Notes under the pieces: model-generated
What the model saw: only the letters and a program-made list of their open reading frames with translations
The model's database searches: none
What the model was told of the DNA's origin: nothing
Shown here: positions 8,578-17,610 of the stretch, piece by piece
Layout of the letters: every line of letters starts with the position of its first letter
Numbering within the stretch: position 1 is the first letter of the stretch
Translations under genes and position numbers: made by a program
Origin: an uncultured Lachnospiraceae bacterium
GTDB taxonomy: Bacteria; Bacillota; Clostridia; Lachnospirales; Lachnospiraceae
DNA length: 64,000 nt
Assembly: GCA_934352055.1 (NCBI GenBank)
Contig: CAKRJY010000003.1
Span: forward strand, 186,001 to 250,000
Direction of reading: 5' to 3'

Positions 8578-9087
8578 TTATTTATTTTTCTTTCCACAGC
8601 ACTGCTTATACTTACGGCCGGATCCACAAGGACATGGATCGTTACGTCCAACCTTAACTGCATTGCGAACCGTATGTGCATTCTTAGCTACGCGATAGAG
8701 TTCTTTTTTCTTTGCAGCATCAAAAATTTCATCCCACTGTGGCAATTCATATAACCAGTCAGCTTTCGCATCTACCATGTTCTCGTATAATTTTTCTTTG
8801 TCAAATGCAAGAGAAACAACGGTATCTTCTTCCATCGTCTCAATTGGATTTGGTGTGATCAGACTGTCATTGATACCGTCTAAAAATCCTGTCATGACAA
8901 GTACGTCAATCTCATATTTATCAGCCAATTCCTTTACGGTTCCAGCCACTTCTTCGTCCGGATTATCTAATAACTGCTCATAAATTCCCTTTTCAATCAA
9001 AAAATAATTCTGCCAGAATTTCTGTAAAGAAGCACGATCCTGCTCCTGGTTGTAAGAAATCTTCTGCCATTCCTGTAATAATGCCAT
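8578..9087 (-). CDS. SEC-C motif-containing protein
   Basis: A 169-aa soluble protein. The C-terminal 22 residues are a SEC-C zinc motif (NDPCPCGSGRKYKQCCG), as found at the end of SecA, where it binds zinc and contacts SecB or ribosomes. The N-terminal 140 residues are acidic and helical (LLQEWQKISY, TVKELADKYEIDVLVM, ENMVDAKADWLYELPQW) with no enzyme motif I recognise. Similar stand-alone SEC-C proteins are common in Clostridia, and their role is unknown; a ribosome or chaperone link is inference. Monocistronic: it is bounded by the 8491-8550 terminator and a divergent neighbour. Confidence 0.85.
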   Translation of the reverse strand: MALLQEWQKISYNQEQDRASLQKFWQNYFLIEKGIYEQLLDNPDEEVAGTVKELADKYEIDVLVMTGFLDGINDSLITPNPIETMEEDTVVSLAFDKEKLYENMVDAKADWLYELPQWDEIFDAAKKKELYRVAKNAHTVRNAVKVGRNDPCPCGSGRKYKQCCGKKNK

Positions 9088-9163
9088 AAATTTGTACCAT
9101 CCTTCTTAATACTTTTGTAGCACATATACGATACCACACACCGAAAAAAAAAGCAAAACATAA

Positions 9164-9192
9164 TTACACATTCCACCCTTTTATGCTATTAT
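9164..9192 (+). promoter_or_regulatory. Promoter of the 72-aa membrane protein
   Basis: TTACAC (9164-9169), 17-bp spacer, TATTAT (9187-9192), about 32 bp before the ATG at 9225 and upstream of its AAAGGAGA SD. Confidence 0.6.
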
Positions 9193-9224
9193 GATTCTAT
9201 TAATGGATATAAAGGAGAATATGT

Positions 9225-9443
9225 ATGCAACGATTACGTCAGATTTTAGCCATTCTTGGCATCATATTATTGGTTGCACTTTATCTGCTAACCATCATCG
9301 CAGCTATTTTTGATAACACCAACACCATGTCTTATCTGAGTGCTTCCATTGCCGCAACGATTCTGATTCCAGTCACACTGTGGCTTCTGAATCTTATGAT
9401 TCAAAACAAAAAGAAACATGATAACGAAGAAAAAGGGAAATAA
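9225..9443 (+). CDS. Small two-helix membrane protein (72 aa)
   Basis: Two hydrophobic segments (about 7-29 and 38-61) are joined by a polar loop (FDNTNTMSY). The tail is highly charged (QNKKKHDNEEKGK) and probably cytoplasmic. The N-terminus MQRLRQ is positively charged. A good SD (AAAGGAGA), a plausible promoter and a terminator right at the stop make this a well-bounded single-gene unit. No family function is visible. The charged tail and size fit a small membrane accessory protein, but that is inference. Confidence 0.8.
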   Translation: MQRLRQILAILGIILLVALYLLTIIAAIFDNTNTMSYLSASIAATILIPVTLWLLNLMIQNKKKHDNEEKGK

Positions 9444-9457
9444 GCCCTTTTTTTATT
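9430..9457. terminator. Bidirectional terminator, overlapping a stop codon
   Basis: AAAAAGGG (9430-9437) pairs with CCCTTTTTTT (9445-9454), giving T runs on both strands. It ends the 72-aa gene and the convergent DUF4340/ABC operon, whose stop codon is at 9453-9455. Confidence 0.75.
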
Positions 9458-10001
9458 CGGTTGTCTCCTCCGGTGTCAGATCTCCTATGCTATAGCCACA
9501 TGCTGTAAGCATAGAAGAATCCACCACATAGACCTTACTCTCGTCATAATTCACCATAAGATAATACTTATCTGTAATACTGTTTTGTATGCCAATTGTA
9601 AAGGTGGTTTCCCCCTCCGCTGTCGAAACCACCACTTCATTTGTCGGTGAAGAAAAACCATATTGTTCGATATCTTCTGTATCTTCAATCACATCACTTG
9701 CTTTGATGGTTGTCAGATAGCTGAGTAATGTATTCACTTTATCGGTATCCAACACCGTCTCATCTGCATCTTTCCATGTATCCTCTGTCTTTGTCAGTGT
9801 GATTTGTGCACCATTGTTATAATAAGACACTTTCGTGACATCTTCTGCAGTTGTTTTATATACCTGAATGCTTTCCTCTGCGGAATCGATGGCATCTGCC
9901 TTATCTTTCTTATCTGCCAGTTTCTTTGCTCCAAATAATCCCAGCACGGCTATAACAAGGAGAATAACCAGAACCAGCAATGTTTTTTTCTGTTTATCCA
10001 T
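9453..10001 (-). CDS. Membrane-anchored DUF4340-type protein of a Gld-like ABC system
   Basis: 182 aa: a short basic N-terminus, one membrane helix (about 7-25), then an extracytoplasmic domain with the DUF4340 style of beta-strands (VSYYNNGAQITLTK, YGFSSPTNEVVVST, TFTIGIQNSITDKYYLMV). It is short compared with many DUF4340 proteins, so it probably holds one copy of the repeat unit. It starts by one-base overlap (TAATG) with the stop of the GldFG-like gene, the third gene of an ABC operon. Known DUF4340 proteins often sit beside gldF/gldG. The transported or sensed substrate is unknown. Confidence 0.8.
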   Translation of the reverse strand: MDKQKKTLLVLVILLVIAVLGLFGAKKLADKKDKADAIDSAEESIQVYKTTAEDVTKVSYYNNGAQITLTKTEDTWKDADETVLDTDKVNTLLSYLTTIKASDVIEDTEDIEQYGFSSPTNEVVVSTAEGETTFTIGIQNSITDKYYLMVNYDESKVYVVDSSMLTACGYSIGDLTPEETTE

Positions 10002-12136
10002 TAACGTTTTCTCCTTCTAGCCCACACAATAACACCAATAACCATCAATACGACCGGCATAAAGATGCCCCATAAAATGCCATAAACTAAGATAGCATTT
10101 TCCGATACTGTCAGATTGGACACCGTATAATCCTTCGCTGCAACCACAACCGCCTGATCTGCACTTTCGTCTGTGGTAACGAGTGCATTTACGATTCCAT
10201 TAAACAACGTCGCATTATGACCGGAAACAATCTGATTTGCACTGTCCGTACACATCATTGCTGAACCCAGTACACACAAAACGCCCTTATTTTCATTTGT
10301 CACAAGCATTCCCAGACTGTACTGCCCCTGACTATCCCCTTCCTGCACACTCGTAAGATTGGAAAGGTCATCCTGCGTTTGTACCGCTGAAATATTGGAT
10401 GCCGTTTTTGCAATCGCACTATTTGATGTTGTCATAAAAGAAGTCGCCTGATCATCCTCACCAGTATACGTCAGGCCCACTGTATATGGCACAAAAACCT
10501 GCGTCATACCGGCAACATCTGCAGATACTTCCGTATCTTCTACTTTAGGTAAAAGATAGAGAGGGCTCTGATAATAATATGACCGGTCTGTTTCTGCCAA
10601 AAGACTTTCTGTCGTCTCAATATGATTTTCTTCCAACAACTGCTTAAAGTTGCTAAGATCTTTCCATTTTGAATAATCGATGGAAAGATATACTTTTCCG
10701 CCTGCATTCAGATAATCCGATAATTTCGTCAAATCATCTGCAGAAAGATCTGTCTGAGGTGCGGTGATAAAAAGTGCCTCACAGTCGGACGGTACCGCAT
10801 CTACTGACAATAAGTTGAGCGAACCAACCGTCATAAAGCGCTTCTGAAACACTTCTGAAAAATCACCGGATAACGTTGTTTCATCATGTCCTGTCAATTC
10901 ATACACACTTGTCGTATTTTCTGAAGTTACATACTGAATGGCAGCCGTCACCTGTCCCTCACAGTCATATCCTGTCACCGTATAGTTATAACTGGAGTCA
11001 TACGAAGATTCATAGACATCTGCATTATAATCAATCACTTTGGAACGCTTCCCACATACAACAATGATACTGTTGCTTGTAACATCTTCACTCGTATACT
11101 GCGAAGCAAATGTCGGACTCGTATTTGGATCCACATATTTCACACGGATATGCTTCGATGCAGATGCATATTTTTGTAATGTCCTATCCACATTATCATC
11201 TTTTTTGTTCTTATTCACTAAGACATAGATGGTAACATCCTCTTTCAGCTGCTTCAAATAGTTTTCTGTATCTTCTGTAATCGAATATAATTTTTGCGAG
11301 GTGGCATCCACCTGTGTATAAGATTCCGGCAACGCTGCGGCAATCATATTCACAATAATGGCAAGCGCAATCCCCACTGCAATCATACCGGTACTAAATA
11401 CAGATGTAGAAATCATATTCCGACTTACTGTCCAACGACGCTTTTGAATGGCCTGTTCTGTCAAAAACAATGCCAATGCAATGATGGATACATAATATAC
11501 AATTCCCGTAATGGATAGCGTTCCATTGAAGAAATCGTCTAGGGGCGTATACAAATCATAACAGCCTAAAATTTTTGTCAGAAGATTTCCAGATGATGAC
11601 ACCGCACTACAAATGGATGACATCATATAACCAACAAAAAGCAAGCCAAACGATACCACTGCGGAGATCACCTGACTTTCCGTAATGGATGAAACAAACG
11701 TACCGATTGCAATCGTTGCCAGACCATATAGCCAAAAGCCAAGGATGCCAACATAAGTCTCTGCAAGCGGTACATCACCAAAAATCATAAGCACAAGTGG
11801 TGCAACGCAAATAACAGCAATACAAATGGTATATACAAGTGCCAATGCCAAAAACTTACCAGCGACAATCTTTCCAACAGATACCGGTGACGTCAAAAGA
11901 AGCTGATCCGTCTTTGCATGTTTTTCTTCTGCAAGCACGCGCATCGTCAGGATCGGTACTGTTATCATAAACAAAAATGCAATCGCAGATAATGAGTATG
12001 AAATATAAGGATAACCATAAGATAAATTATATACAAAGAAATACAGACCAAATAAAGCCAATGTTATTCCAATAAATAACCATCCTGTTATATTCCAGAA
12101 TAAAGATTTGAATTCACGTTTAAAAATTGCAAGCAT
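10001..12136 (-). CDS. ABC transporter permease fused to GldG-type auxiliary domain
   Basis: A 711-aa fusion. Residues about 1-235 form an ABC-2 permease with six hydrophobic segments (GldF-like; AEEKHAKTDQLLLTSPVS is the usual cytoplasmic loop). A seventh helix (about 248-270) leads into a large extracytoplasmic GldG/ABC_transp_aux domain (about 275-650, with YELTGHDETTL and LFITAPQTDLSADDL). A last helix (about 680-705) ends in ARRRKR. Bacteroidetes GldF and GldG are separate; here they are one chain. It overlaps both the ATPase and the DUF4340 gene by one base, indicating tight coupling. In gliding bacteria Gld supports motility, but Firmicutes do not glide, so the role here is unknown. 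Confidence 0.88.
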   Translation of the reverse strand: MLAIFKREFKSLFWNITGWLFIGITLALFGLYFFVYNLSYGYPYISYSLSAIAFLFMITVPILTMRVLAEEKHAKTDQLLLTSPVSVGKIVAGKFLALALVYTICIAVICVAPLVLMIFGDVPLAETYVGILGFWLYGLATIAIGTFVSSITESQVISAVVSFGLLFVGYMMSSICSAVSSSGNLLTKILGCYDLYTPLDDFFNGTLSITGIVYYVSIIALALFLTEQAIQKRRWTVSRNMISTSVFSTGMIAVGIALAIIVNMIAAALPESYTQVDATSQKLYSITEDTENYLKQLKEDVTIYVLVNKNKKDDNVDRTLQKYASASKHIRVKYVDPNTSPTFASQYTSEDVTSNSIIVVCGKRSKVIDYNADVYESSYDSSYNYTVTGYDCEGQVTAAIQYVTSENTTSVYELTGHDETTLSGDFSEVFQKRFMTVGSLNLLSVDAVPSDCEALFITAPQTDLSADDLTKLSDYLNAGGKVYLSIDYSKWKDLSNFKQLLEENHIETTESLLAETDRSYYYQSPLYLLPKVEDTEVSADVAGMTQVFVPYTVGLTYTGEDDQATSFMTTSNSAIAKTASNISAVQTQDDLSNLTSVQEGDSQGQYSLGMLVTNENKGVLCVLGSAMMCTDSANQIVSGHNATLFNGIVNALVTTDESADQAVVVAAKDYTVSNLTVSENAILVYGILWGIFMPVVLMVIGVIVWARRRKR

Positions 12137-13083
12137 TATTCTTCGTCCTCCTTTTCCGTCAATTCAATAAATACATCTTCTAACGATTGGATATTCTCTT
12201 TCATAGCAAAGATTGCGATTCCAGCCTTTGAAAGCGACAGAGATATTTCTTCACGAATATCTTCTTTTCCTTTTGCTGTCACTGCAAGCAGAGCTGTTCC
12301 TTCCTCTTCACTTTGTTCCATGGTGACATGATCTACCTTCTCTAAATCATCAAGAATCTTCTGTGCACGAGTAGCATCACCTTTAATGGTAACCATAATC
12401 GTCTGCTGGCCTCGATTCATACGCTGTGTCAGGTTTTCTGTCGTATCATTTGCAACCAGCTTACCATCCGATATGATGAATATATAGTCACAGACAGCAC
12501 TCACTTCTGACAAAATATGGGAACTTAAAATAACGGTATGTTCTTTTCCAAGCTCCTGGATCAAATCACGCATTTCAATCATCTGCACAGGATCTAATCC
12601 AACGGTAGGCTCATCCAATATAATAATAGATGGATTTCCCATAATAGCCTGCGCTAATCCTACTCGCTGCCGATAACCTTTCGACAAGTTACGTATCAGG
12701 CGTCCTTCCATTTCCTCAACTCCTGTTTTTTCCATAACCTCTACCACGCTATCATCGCGTTCTTTTTTTCCAATCCCTTTTAATTCCGCACAAAAACTCA
12801 AATATTCATATACCGTCATATCTGTATAAAGAGGTGGGATTTCCGGCAAATAACCAATCTCTCGTTTTGCTGCCTCTGCCTCTTTAAAAATATCATGTCC
12901 ACACACTTTTACGGTTCCTGATGTGGCTCCAATATAACCGGTCATCATATTCATGGTTGTCGTCTTTCCTGCTCCATTTTTTCCCAAAAGACCATAAATA
13001 CGCCCCGGTTCAATCTTCATACTAAGATCATCAACAGCTGTCAAACTGCCATATTTCTTCACTAGATGTTCTACTTCTATCAA
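12136..13083 (-). CDS. ABC transporter ATP-binding protein (GldA-like)
   Basis: 315-aa nucleotide-binding subunit that powers the adjacent permease. Walker A GKNGAGKTT (about 34-42), Q-loop region YLPEIPPLY, signature LSKGYRQR (about 138), Walker B IIILDEPT, D-loop and the H-switch SSH are all present. A C-terminal ~90-residue extension with an alpha/beta fold (TIMVTIKGDA onwards) is usual for this subfamily. The start is TTG at 13083, preceded by GGGAGG at good spacing; no ATG fits better. First gene of the operon. The terminator at 13183-13209 isolates it from purA. Confidence 0.93.
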   Translation of the reverse strand: MIEVEHLVKKYGSLTAVDDLSMKIEPGRIYGLLGKNGAGKTTTMNMMTGYIGATSGTVKVCGHDIFKEAEAAKREIGYLPEIPPLYTDMTVYEYLSFCAELKGIGKKERDDSVVEVMEKTGVEEMEGRLIRNLSKGYRQRVGLAQAIMGNPSIIILDEPTVGLDPVQMIEMRDLIQELGKEHTVILSSHILSEVSAVCDYIFIISDGKLVANDTTENLTQRMNRGQQTIMVTIKGDATRAQKILDDLEKVDHVTMEQSEEEGTALLAVTAKGKEDIREEISLSLSKAGIAIFAMKENIQSLEDVFIELTEKEDEE

Positions 13084-13182
13084 GTTGATGTCCTCCCTTA
13101 TTTTTCCAAAAATAACACAATGAGTATTGTATTCTTCCTATGTGCTGATAACGTGTTAGAACTGTGTCTTTTTTGTGAAAGC

Positions 13183-13209
13183 AAAAAGAGAGCCAGAGGC
13201 TCTCTTTTG
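13183..13209 (-). terminator. purA terminator
   Basis: On the minus strand AAAGAGAGCC pairs with GGCTCTCTTT around an AGA/TCT centre and runs into TTTTTGC. It lies 25 bp downstream of the purA stop. Confidence 0.85.
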
Positions 13210-13233
13210 TATCCTGTCATTTCTATAAATCTA

Positions 13234-14517
13234 TTATTTAGCTTCGCGATAAATAATATCGTCTCTTCCCGGTCCATTTGAAATCATAGTGATTGGGAAA
13301 CCAATCTCCTTCTCCACGAATTCAATATATTTGCGGCAATTTTCTGGTAAATCCTCGTATTTTTTGATACCACGAATATCACTCTTCCATCCCGGAAGTG
13401 TCTTATATACCGGTTTTGCTTTTTCCAGCAGATGTGTAACAGGGAAATCTGTTGTAACTTCTCCATCAATATCATAGCCTACACATACTGGAATTTCATC
13501 TAAGTATCCTAAAACATCAAGAACTGTAAATGCAACATCTGTTGTTCCCTGCATACGGCAACCATACTTGCTGGCTACACAGTCAAACCATCCCATACGT
13601 CTTGGACGACCTGTTGTTGCACCAAATTCACCGCCGTCGCCTCCGCGTCTACGAAGTTCATCTGCTTCATCGCCAAAAATTTCACTTACAAACGCACCAG
13701 CTCCAACAGCAGAGGAATATGCTTTACATACTGTAACAACCTGTTCAATCGATTGCGCCGGAATACCTGCACCAATCGCACCATAAGCTGCCAAAGTAGA
13801 AGATGATGTAACCATTGGATAAATACCGTGATCCGGGTCTTTTAAGGTACCCAACTGACCCTCAAGTAAGATGGTCTTACCTTCTTTTAAAGCATTCCAC
13901 AAATACGTAGAAACGTCACAAACATAAGGAGCAACCATATCACGATAGGTATGTAATGTCTCCAATAACTCTTCCGGATCCAGCAATGGCTTATGATATA
14001 AATGCTCTAACAATACATTCTTTGCTTCACAGGTACGAACCACTTTTTCCTTTAACAATTCATCATCAAACAGCTCACTTACCTGATAGCCAATCTTTGC
14101 ATATTTATCTGAATAAAAAGGTGCAATGCCTGACTTTGTAGAGCCAAAAGATGCCTTTCCTAAACGTTCTTCCTCATACTGATCAAATAAAATATGATAC
14201 GGCATAACAATCTGTGCACGATCAGATACTTTGATTTTTGGCATTGGAACATTCTTGTCTGTAATTGATTTGATTTCGTCAAACAAAACCGGAATATTCA
14301 GCGCAACACCATTTCCAATAATACTTGTTGTATGATCGTAAAACACACCAGATGGCAATGTATGAAGCGCAAACTTACCGTAATTATTTACGATTGTATG
14401 TCCTGCATTTGCTCCTCCCTGGAATCTCACGATAATGTCTGCATTCTGTGCAAGCATATCTGTGATTTTACCTTTTCCTTCGTCACCCCAATTGGCACCA
14501 ACAACTGCTTTTACCAT
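13234..14517 (-). CDS. purA: Adenylosuccinate synthetase
   Basis: Converts IMP + aspartate + GTP to adenylosuccinate, the first step from IMP to AMP. The 427-aa protein has the N-terminal WGDEGKGK phosphate loop (10-17), the GGANAGHT segment, the IMP-contacting region GSTKSGIAPFYSDK, GQLGTLKDPDHGIYPMVTSSS and the C-terminal base-recognition SNGPGRDD. SD AGGAGG. It lies 28 bp downstream of degV with no promoter between, so it is probably cotranscribed. IMP is made by the purH/purO pair at the other end of this window. Confidence 0.97.
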   Translation of the reverse strand: MVKAVVGANWGDEGKGKITDMLAQNADIIVRFQGGANAGHTIVNNYGKFALHTLPSGVFYDHTTSIIGNGVALNIPVLFDEIKSITDKNVPMPKIKVSDRAQIVMPYHILFDQYEEERLGKASFGSTKSGIAPFYSDKYAKIGYQVSELFDDELLKEKVVRTCEAKNVLLEHLYHKPLLDPEELLETLHTYRDMVAPYVCDVSTYLWNALKEGKTILLEGQLGTLKDPDHGIYPMVTSSSTLAAYGAIGAGIPAQSIEQVVTVCKAYSSAVGAGAFVSEIFGDEADELRRRGGDGGEFGATTGRPRRMGWFDCVASKYGCRMQGTTDVAFTVLDVLGYLDEIPVCVGYDIDGEVTTDFPVTHLLEKAKPVYKTLPGWKSDIRGIKKYEDLPENCRKYIEFVEKEIGFPITMISNGPGRDDIIYREAK

Positions 14518-14545
14518 GCTCTTGTTCCTCCTAATAGAAATATAT

Positions 14546-15415
14546 TTAAAATGATGTTAATTTCTTTGTACAAGTCACTGCAAGTGCTCCCGGTCCAATA
14601 TGACTGGATACCACCAGTGATAATGGGTCTACAATAATATCATGTCCTGGGAAACGCTCTTCCACTTCTTCTTTAAACTTTGCGATTTCTTCTTCATTCT
14701 GCGTATGTGCCATAGCAATAATGGTATCTTCGCCTGTCGGATCATGAAGTACTTCCTTCATATCCTGTGCAATCGCATCCATCATAATCTGTTTTGCCTG
14801 TTTGACTGTTCTGGCCTTGGCAAAACTATCTAATTTCTCACCACGAATCTGTAGTACCGGTTTGATTTTCAGTAGTGAACCAATGGCTGCAGCAGCTGGT
14901 GTGATTCTTCCACCTTTTTTCAGATATTCCAGTGTATCCACCATAATATAAATTGTGGATTCAAATTTCATAGCTTCTAAGATTTCTTTGATTTCTGTTG
15001 CACTTTTTCCTGCATCTGCAAGTGTCTTGGCATCAAAAACCGATAACTTCATCGTTACAGAAATACGCTGGTTGTTCACAACCTGAACTTTACCATCATA
15101 ATCTTCAGCCAACATAATGGCTGTATCGCAGGAACTACTCAGGCCACTGGAAAGGGGAATATATACAACTTCATCATATTCCTCTAACAAACTTTCCCAT
15201 TTGTCAATCACATCGCCCACAACCGGCATAGACGTCTTGATTTCAGCACCTTCTGCCTGTCTGGCAAAAAACTGCTCTGTTGTTAAATCCACGCCTTCGT
15301 AAAAAACTTCATCATTAATGTATACCGGTGTCGGAAATACATAAATGCCAAGCTTCTTTGCTTCTTCCTGGGTGATGCCGCTATTGCTGTCTGTTAAAAT
15401 CGCTACTTTACCCAT
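14546..15415 (-). CDS. DegV family fatty-acid-binding protein
   Basis: 289 aa with the complete DegV pattern: MGKVAILTDSNSGI start, the TSMPVVGDV segment, IPLSSGLSSSCDTA (lipid head-group site), LEYLKKGGRI, and the C-terminal THIGPGALAV-type motif (here SHIGPGALAV). Known DegV/FakB proteins bind fatty acids, and FakB presents them to the kinase FakA; no fakA is in this window. It has its own promoter (15469-15497) and leads into purA. The FakB role is inferred from the family. Confidence 0.92.
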   Translation of the reverse strand: MGKVAILTDSNSGITQEEAKKLGIYVFPTPVYINDEVFYEGVDLTTEQFFARQAEGAEIKTSMPVVGDVIDKWESLLEEYDEVVYIPLSSGLSSSCDTAIMLAEDYDGKVQVVNNQRISVTMKLSVFDAKTLADAGKSATEIKEILEAMKFESTIYIMVDTLEYLKKGGRITPAAAAIGSLLKIKPVLQIRGEKLDSFAKARTVKQAKQIMMDAIAQDMKEVLHDPTGEDTIIAMAHTQNEEEIAKFKEEVEERFPGHDIIVDPLSLVVSSHIGPGALAVTCTKKLTSF

Positions 15416-15468
15416 AACATCCTCATTTCGTTATTTTTCAAGTTTACATGTCTTTACACACGTAATTT

Positions 15469-15497
15469 ATAATACCATACTTTATAAGCGGTGGCAA
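15469..15497 (-). promoter_or_regulatory. degV-purA promoter
   Basis: TTGCCA (15497-15492), 17-bp spacer, TATTAT (15474-15469) on the minus strand, about 54 bp before the degV ATG. Confidence 0.75.
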
Positions 15498-15512
15498 ATG
15501 CGTTTTTACACC

Positions 15513-15566
15513 TTTTGCGCATAATAATGCGCAAAAAAAGAACGGCTAAATCGCCGTTCTTTTTTA
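15513..15566 (-). terminator. groESL terminator plus adjacent palindrome
   Basis: On the minus strand AAGAACGGC and GCCGTTCTT (15539-15561) form the stem and run into TTTTTTT, 3 bp after the groEL stop. A second perfect palindrome, TTTTGCGC with GCGCAAAA (15513-15536), lies next to it, just upstream of the degV -35 box. It may reinforce termination or be part of the degV control region. Confidence 0.85.
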
Positions 15567-15568
15567 TC

Positions 15569-17188
15569 TTACATCATTCCCATTCCAGGATTTGCTGGCA
15601 TTTCTGGTGCCGGCTCTTTGATATCAGCAACAACAGATTCTGTTGTAAGCAATGTAGAAGCTACAGAGCATGCGTTCTGTAATGCACTACGTGTTACTTT
15701 AACAGGATCAAGGATTCCTGCCTCTACCATGTTCACATATGTTTCGTTATAAGCATCAAATCCAAATCCAGGATCTGCCTCTCTTACTTTATTGATGATA
15801 ACGCTGCCTTCCAATCCTGCATTTGCAGAAATATGGAACAATGGAGCTTCCAATGCCTTTAATACAACCTTAGCACCTGTCTTTTCGTCACCTTCCAAAG
15901 AATCTACCAATTTTGCAACTTCCTTAGAAGCATGGATATAAGCAGATCCACCACCTGCGATGATACCTTCTTCTACGGCTGCTCTTGTAGCATTTAATGC
16001 ATCTTCCATACGAAGCTTGCTTTCCTTCATTTCTGTTTCTGTAGCAGCACCTACACGGATTACTGCAACACCACCTGCAAGTTTAGCGAGACGCTCCTGT
16101 AATTTCTCTTTGTCAAATTCTGATGTTGTCTCTTCAATCTGTCCACGAATCTGTGCTACTCTGGCTGCAATTGCTTCCTTATCACCTTCGCCATCAACAA
16201 TAACGGTTGTTTCTTTCTGAACCTTAACAGATTTTGCACGACCAAGCTGATCCATAGTAGCATCCTTTAATTCAAGACCTACTTCTTCTGAAATCACCTG
16301 ACCACCTGTCAAAATAGCGATATCCTGTAACATTTCTTTTCTACGATCACCATAGCCTGGTGCCTTTACAGCAACTACATTAAAGGTACCTCTTAATTTA
16401 TTCAGGATCAATGTAGTGAGTGCTTCTCCTTCTACATCCTCTGCAATAATTAAAAGACGTGATCCAGACTGTACAATCTGCTCTAAGATTGGAAGAATCT
16501 CCTGAATATTGCTGATCTTCTTATCTGTAATCAAGATATATGGATCATCCAATACAGCTTCCATCTTATCCATATCAGTTGCCATGTATGCTGAAATATA
16601 GCCACGGTCAAACTGCATACCTTCTACAAGGTCAAGTTCTGTCTGCATTGTCTTGGATTCTTCAATGGTGATAACGCCATCGTTAGAAACTTTTTCCATG
16701 GCATCTGCTACCATGTTACCAACACTTTCATCGCCTGCTGAAATTGCAGCGACCTTAGCAATCTGTTCTTTACCGCTTACTTTTTCTGACATAGAAACGA
16801 TAGAGTCAACAGCTACATCTGTTGCTTTTTTCATTCCCTTACGAAGAACAATTGGATTTGCTCCTGCTGCTAAGTTCTTCATACCTTCTTTAATCATTGC
16901 CTGTGCTAAAACAGTTGCTGTTGTAGTACCATCACCGGCAACATCATTTGTCTTTGTTGCAACTTCTTTTACAAGCTGTGCTCCCATATTTTCAAAAGAA
17001 TCTTCTAATTCAATTTCTTTTGCAATAGTCACACCATCGTTTGTAATCAATGGAGCACCATAAGACTTATCTAATACAACATTGCGTCCTTTTGGTCCAA
17101 TGGTTACTCTTACGGTGTCTGCTAATTTATCAACACCTGCTTCTAATGCTTTTCTGGCTTCTGCGCCATATTTGATTTCTTTAGCCAT
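15569..17188 (-). CDS. groEL: Chaperonin GroEL
   Basis: ATP-driven 60-kDa chaperonin, a double heptameric ring in the cytoplasm that folds proteins with GroES. The 539-aa protein starts MAKEIKYG, has the nucleotide-site motif GDGTTT (85-90), the apical GFG-type substrate region and ends in a short PGMGMM tail typical of Firmicutes. It follows groES after 32 bp in one HrcA-controlled operon and is closed by the hairpin at 15539-15566. Confidence 0.99.
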   Translation of the reverse strand: MAKEIKYGAEARKALEAGVDKLADTVRVTIGPKGRNVVLDKSYGAPLITNDGVTIAKEIELEDSFENMGAQLVKEVATKTNDVAGDGTTTATVLAQAMIKEGMKNLAAGANPIVLRKGMKKATDVAVDSIVSMSEKVSGKEQIAKVAAISAGDESVGNMVADAMEKVSNDGVITIEESKTMQTELDLVEGMQFDRGYISAYMATDMDKMEAVLDDPYILITDKKISNIQEILPILEQIVQSGSRLLIIAEDVEGEALTTLILNKLRGTFNVVAVKAPGYGDRRKEMLQDIAILTGGQVISEEVGLELKDATMDQLGRAKSVKVQKETTVIVDGEGDKEAIAARVAQIRGQIEETTSEFDKEKLQERLAKLAGGVAVIRVGAATETEMKESKLRMEDALNATRAAVEEGIIAGGGSAYIHASKEVAKLVDSLEGDEKTGAKVVLKALEAPLFHISANAGLEGSVIINKVREADPGFGFDAYNETYVNMVEAGILDPVKVTRSALQNACSVASTLLTTESVVADIKEPAPEMPANPGMGMM

Positions 17189-17220
17189 AATTTATTTCCT
17201 TCTTTCCCTATAATCTATTT

Positions 17221-17508
17221 TTAAGCTTCTACAACTGCCAAAATATCGTTCTGACGAACAATGATATAATCTTCGCCTTCTAATTTCACTTCTGTTCCAG
17301 CATATTTAGAATAGATTACCTTTTGGCCAACCTTTACCTGCATAACAACTTCTTTACCATCTACCATTCCACCAGGACCTACAGCAATAACTTCTGCCTC
17401 CATAGGTTTTTCCTGTGCTGCACTTGCAAGAATAATTCCTGACTTTGTTGTTTCTTCTGCTTCGCACTGTTTTAAAACAACACGATCTGTTAATGGTACT
17501 AATTTCAT
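17221..17508 (-). CDS. groES: Co-chaperonin GroES
   Basis: 95-aa heptameric lid of GroEL. It has the MKLVPLTDRVVLK start, the mobile loop ETTKSGIILASAAQEKP (about 18-34), and the roof and base strands ending in NDILAVVEA. Start placed at ATG 17508, after AAGGAGG. A longer in-frame start at 17550 would lie inside the CIRCE operator and is rejected. Confidence 0.98.
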   Translation of the reverse strand: MKLVPLTDRVVLKQCEAEETTKSGIILASAAQEKPMEAEVIAVGPGGMVDGKEVVMQVKVGQKVIYSKYAGTEVKLEGEDYIIVRQNDILAVVEA

Positions 17509-17543
17509 TTCTATATGCCTCCTTATTTTTATCTCATTATCTG

Positions 17544-17570
17544 TTAGCACTCTTCAAGCATGAGTGCTAA
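17544..17570. promoter_or_regulatory. CIRCE operator (HrcA site)
   Basis: TTAGCACTC (17544-17552), 9-bp spacer, GAGTGCTAA (17562-17570): a perfect match to the CIRCE consensus. It lies directly downstream of the -10 box and upstream of the groES SD. The HrcA repressor is known to hold groESL off without heat stress; hrcA is not in the window. Confidence 0.97.
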
Positions 17571-17581
17571 CCACATTTCAT

Positions 17582-17610
17582 ATAATAGGATTCTAGGAAA
17601 CAAGTTGCAA
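17582..17610 (-). promoter_or_regulatory. groESL promoter
   Basis: TTGCAA (17610-17605), 17-bp spacer, TATTAT (17587-17582). The predicted start falls at the CIRCE edge. The promoter sits inside a larger inverted repeat (17585-17644). Confidence 0.85.

Noticed and set aside
15513..15536. Palindrome TTTTGCGC-N8-GCGCAAAA as a separate operator
   Set aside because: It is adjacent to the groEL terminator and can be part of it; no independent evidence for a regulator.
16653..17063. 136-codon plus-strand frame opposite groEL
   Set aside because: Antisense shadow caused by groEL codon use.
17509..17550. Longer groES start at 17550
   Set aside because: It would begin inside the CIRCE operator and lacks an SD.
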